Below, one piece after another: positions 5,641-7,954 of a DNA stretch of 7,954 nt. Numbering within the stretch: position 1 is the first letter of the stretch; each line of letters starts with the position of its first letter. A model generated the notes under the pieces. The model was not told the DNA's origin, searched no databases, and saw only the letters and a program-made list of their open reading frames with translations. A program made the position numbers and the translations under genes. Origin of the DNA: Candidatus Uhrbacteria bacterium (lineage in GTDB: Bacteria > Patescibacteriota > Patescibacteriia > 2-12-FULL-60-25); NCBI GenBank assembly GCA_014728435.1, contig WJLP01000103.1, positions 1 through 7,954 on the forward strand, given 5' to 3'.

Positions 5641-6420
5641 TTAATGTAAATATGATGGATTCATTATACCAAATTTCGGCATTTCTCGCGATAAAACCTC
5701 ACGTACAGCCGCTGAAACTTCATCAATACTCATATTGCCGTCAACCGCGCCGATTTTTGACCCGGCTCGTTCAAACGGGCCCAGCACGTCATCCGACAAA
5801 AATCTTTGCACCAGTTTTTTTTGAAAATCTTCTTCTTCAAAAATAACGCCGTCTTGCTTTTCGGTTCTCGCCTCAAGCCTTGCCATGGCCGCGGCTGCCT
5901 CGGTGCGGATAAGCAGCAGCAGTGTCGGATAAAAAGCCACGGTCTGTTGGTTGCCCGGTAATTCCATCATGCGCTCCGTGGAAAGCCTGTTGTCTTGCAA
6001 CGGCTGATACGCCAAGCTGGAAGCCAGACTCCGGTCTTGTATAATCAGCCTCTCCGGATGGTTTTGCAAAAACGGAATTACCAGCCTCCTAAACTGCACC
6101 AGCCTATCCGCCGCAAAAGCATGCGCGGTTTCCCAGCCGTCATACCGCGGCTCGCCCTCGCGCTTGGCGATAATCTCGTCGCGAATGGCTTTGCCAACCC
6201 AGCAAAAAGTGGGCTCAGCCGCCAAAAGCCCCGTCGCGTCGCCAATCTCATCAAAGCTTGGCAAGCGATGCTCGCGCTCGGCAAACTCAATTACATTAAA
6301 AAACTTAACGCCTTTTTCCTCGGCCCAGGCCTCGCACGCCCGGCTCACCGTTGACTTGCCCGATCCGTCAATACCCTCAATCACAATATGCAAACCGTCG
6401 TTTTCTTGTCTTGTAATCAT
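5641..6420 (-). CDS. tmk: Thymidylate kinase (dTMP kinase) with an N-terminal insertion
   Basis: The enzyme phosphorylates dTMP to dTDP with ATP, the step after thymidylate synthase, and the upstream neighbour is ThyX-like. Numbering from GTG 6426, the P-loop is GIDGSGKST (18-26). EPT (71-73) with GKAIR (78-82) is the family's EP...G..IR block, AFAADR (103-108) the LFAADR block, and DRSLASSLAYQ (131-141) the DRY/S motif. RLEAR (183-187) and the acidic stretch after it form the LID region. The spacing from the P-loop lysine to EP is about 47 residues, roughly twice the usual, and total length is near 260 rather than 205-215. The extra residues (about 48-70) form a nonstandard insertion. I chose ATG 6420 over GTG 6426, two codons upstream, because ATG is the usual start and a candidate promoter places +1 there. 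The stop overlaps the AT-rich edge of the 9-base repeat region. Confidence 0.9.
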   Translation of the reverse strand: MITRQENDGLHIVIEGIDGSGKSTVSRACEAWAEEKGVKFFNVIEFAEREHRLPSFDEIGDATGLLAAEPTFCWVGKAIRDEIIAKREGEPRYDGWETAHAFAADRLVQFRRLVIPFLQNHPERLIIQDRSLASSLAYQPLQDNRLSTERMMELPGNQQTVAFYPTLLLLIRTEAAAAMARLEARTEKQDGVIFEEEDFQKKLVQRFLSDDVLGPFERAGSKIGAVDGNMSIDEVSAAVREVLSREMPKFGIMNPSYLH

Positions 6421-6455
6421 ATCCACAATATTTTGGCATAAACGACTTCTGTCGA
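6421..6455 (-). promoter_or_regulatory. Candidate leaderless promoter of tmk
   Basis: On the minus strand TCGACA (6455-6450, 5 of 6 to the -35 consensus) is followed by exactly 17 bases and then AATATT (6432-6427, 4 of 6 to the -10 consensus). Six bases later comes ATG 6420. The spacing is ideal, and it places +1 on the start codon, as at 1030. It lies directly downstream of the thyX terminator. Confidence 0.42.
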
Positions 6456-6464
6456 CAATAAATT

Positions 6465-6491
6465 AAAAAATGCCAGATTCCTCCAGCATTT
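6465..6491 (-). terminator. Intrinsic terminator after the thyX-like gene, with a GGAA tetraloop
   Basis: On the minus strand AAATGCTGGA (6491-6482) pairs with TCTGGCATTT (6477-6468). The stem has ten pairs, two of them G-U wobbles, and is closed by a GGAA loop, which fits the stable GNRA class. A run of six T (6470-6465) overlaps and follows the stem. This suggests that thyX and tmk are separate transcription units. Confidence 0.7.
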
Positions 6492-6510
6492 ATTATTTAT
6501 TATTTCGCGA

Positions 6511-6527
6511 GTCGCGTTTAACGCGAC
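6511..6527. repeat. GC-rich hairpin just after the thyX stop codon
   Basis: GTCGCGT (6511-6517) and ACGCGAC (6521-6527) form a perfect 7-bp stem with a TTA loop, 5 bases beyond the thyX stop. No T run follows on either strand. It may protect the mRNA 3' end or assist the terminator at 6465-6491. Confidence 0.5.
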
Positions 6528-6532
6528 GTGCG

Positions 6533-7954
6533 TCAGTATCCCTTCGGTTTATCTCCCAGTGTCGAAATCCCTGTCTCACTCATGTCCACTCTAATATGCT
6601 TCGCAATCAGTGGATGCGCCTCGTTCAAACTCGTCCACAAATCCTGGGCAACTTTTCGGTAACTTGGATGCCCCTTTTTACCAGACCTAAGCTCAATAAA
6701 ATGGAAGAGTTCGCGCACGTTCCAGGTAACGGCTAATCGTCGCCTGTAGGCCATGGGCACCACATACTCGGCTTCATTCACCAGTCCCGCGTCTAATAAT
6801 TTATGATTCAAATCACGAGCCATCTCCATCACTGCGGCGAACTCCTTTTCTTTGCCAATCTCCTCAAACTCCACCGGGATCTCATAGCCCAAATCAGTCC
6901 CCAGTTGTTGATTGCTCTGTGTACACATTCTGTGCCTCTGAATATCTCTCCAGCCCCCGTAATCCATCACTATCTGGTGCTGAAAGAAAGCATGCTCAAA
7001 CTCGCGCGGAGGCGGATCGTGCGGCCCGCGGTCACTTAGAGATGTTTCAATAATCTGCTCCACAAGCTCCGGTTCGGAAGACAGAATCTCCAAAGCTTTT
7101 ACTTGGCTTATCTTGCCAAATCTCGCCAAAAGCGAAGCTGCTATCCGTTTTTCCGCATTCTCATCGTCAAATGTGCACACCACCCTCTTTTCGGTTTTTG
7201 CATCAGCTTGCCTGTCGCTTAAAACTCTCTTGGCAAGCTCGTCCATGGCTTTGGGTAGCTTCATTTGATATTCGTTCGGATCAGCGTATTTCAGCAATGT
7301 GGGCAGGGGATAGCGCGCCAAAGCCGCATCCGGATCATCGCCCTCACGCCCGCGCAAAGACTCCCTTATCTGCCGGCCCACATCTTGCGCAATCGAATCA
7401 TTTGTCGAGAGCAGTTTGGTAATCGCGAACGCCCAACAGCGTGCATTGGCAGTCATACCAACCATGGTCAAACTCGCCGAAGGTAGCAAGTAGCGCACCC
7501 TGTCGCATACCAAAGCTTTAATCACAGCTTTATAAGCGCCGTCAGATAATTTTTTCTGCGGTGTCCTTTCTTTCATCAAAGGCTCAAGCGAGGCATAGCA
7601 CTCGTCATACAAGCCGTACAAACTGTCAAATAATTGATTTACCTGTGGCATGAACCGGCTCTGCTCGAGTGTCTCCGGCACCGCGACTCTATCGCGCGTA
7701 AATACTTGATAGCGCGACGATTTTTCGGTAAACGAACAGAGTCTGCTGTCTTCCAGAATTTTCACAATTACTTGCGGGATGTGTTCAATGCCAACTGCCG
7801 CCACGGCGTGCTCCGCAACTGATCCATGCCCATAGCCGACAACCCACTTTTCATGGAAAGCCGCCGCTGATTCCAAGCTCACGTCATCAACATTTTGGTC
7901 AAACGGAGTAGAGGAGCGTGAGCACTTGGCAAAGGCCACAGCCAATTGCTCGGG
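6533..7954 (-). CDS. thyX: Tandem-domain ThyX-like FAD-dependent thymidylate synthase (5' truncated by window edge)
   Basis: ThyX makes dTMP from dUMP using FAD, NADPH and methylene-tetrahydrofolate. The frame is open through base 7954, so the true start is outside; at least 473 residues are present, about twice a normal ThyX (220-250). Numbering from the TTG at 7945, domain 1 (about 1-220) has GHGSVAEHA (39-47), SFTEKSSRY (71-79) and RYLLPSASLT with NAR (151-169). Domain 2 (about 255-470) has FEHAFF (316-321), RDIQRHR (333-339), a PMAYRRR region, NVRELFHFIELR (409-420) and GHPSYR. The canonical motif RHRxxSxNxxSxRY is complete in neither half: domain 1 keeps ExSxRY but has DSR for RHR, and domain 2 keeps RHR but lacks SxRY. 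The neighbouring thymidylate kinase supports the call. Catalytic activity is inferred. A ThyX-derived protein with another role is possible. Confidence 0.82.
   Translation of the reverse strand, partial: PEQLAVAFAKCSRSSTPFDQNVDDVSLESAAAFHEKWVVGYGHGSVAEHAVAAVGIEHIPQVIVKILEDSRLCSFTEKSSRYQVFTRDRVAVPETLEQSRFMPQVNQLFDSLYGLYDECYASLEPLMKERTPQKKLSDGAYKAVIKALVCDRVRYLLPSASLTMVGMTANARCWAFAITKLLSTNDSIAQDVGRQIRESLRGREGDDPDAALARYPLPTLLKYADPNEYQMKLPKAMDELAKRVLSDRQADAKTEKRVVCTFDDENAEKRIAASLLARFGKISQVKALEILSSEPELVEQIIETSLSDRGPHDPPPREFEHAFFQHQIVMDYGGWRDIQRHRMCTQSNQQLGTDLGYEIPVEFEEIGKEKEFAAVMEMARDLNHKLLDAGLVNEAEYVVPMAYRRRLAVTWNVRELFHFIELRSGKKGHPSYRKVAQDLWTSLNEAHPLIAKHIRVDMSETGISTLGDKPKGY

Noticed and set aside
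5119..5649. A 176-codon plus-strand frame antisense to the membrane protein gene
   Set aside because: It is a shadow of a hydrophobic coding region. It runs through the 9-base repeat tract and has no domain or initiation signal.
6501..6532. GC-rich hairpin after thyX considered as the intrinsic terminator
   Set aside because: No T run follows it on the minus strand. The hairpin at 6465-6491, with a GGAA loop and six T, is the better terminator.

Overview
The window looks like a piece of chromosome from a small-genome bacterium, most likely a member of Candidatus Patescibacteria (CPR, Parcubacteria-like). This is inferred from three things: divergent, insertion-bearing versions of universal genes (MiaA, thymidylate kinase), a double-length ThyX-like protein, and a cysteine-repeat lipoprotein. 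Genes are tightly packed and no start has a clear Shine-Dalgarno sequence. No 16S rRNA or other taxonomic marker is present, so the placement is not proven. There are no mobile elements, CRISPR arrays, tRNAs or rRNAs.

Left part, plus strand (1-2432): the 3' part of miaB (cut by the window edge), a small cysteine-rich lipoprotein gene, and miaA. MiaA isoprenylates A37 of tRNAs and MiaB methylthiolates the product, so these two genes are consecutive steps towards ms2i6A37. The lipoprotein gene between them starts almost exactly at the predicted +1 of a strong extended -10 promoter, so its mRNA is probably leaderless, and miaA follows 5 bases after its stop.

Right part, minus strand (2511-7954): in transcription order, a partial ThyX-like thymidylate synthase with two tandem domains, thymidylate kinase (tmk), a 402-residue polytopic membrane protein, and gatB. 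ThyX makes dTMP and Tmk phosphorylates it, so these two form a dTTP-supply pair. GatB is a subunit of the Asp/Glu-tRNA amidotransferase; gatA and gatC are not in the window. miaA and gatB converge.

The intergenic DNA holds most of the unusual signals. The miaA/gatB and tmk/membrane-protein gaps each carry a 9-base periodic repeat arranged as two inverted arms. The sequences differ but the architecture is the same. The 264-base gap upstream of gatB contains a perfect 12-bp palindrome, a 23-base mirror repeat that is G-quadruplex-prone on the gatB strand, a GC-rich foldable patch and a long inverted repeat ending in a T tract. A well-formed terminator with a GGAA tetraloop separates thyX from a candidate tmk promoter.

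The most interesting protein observation is in the ThyX-like protein. The signature motif appears split: the first domain keeps the E-x-S-x-R-Y half and the second keeps the R-H-R half. I see no clear sign of a wholly new multi-gene system.
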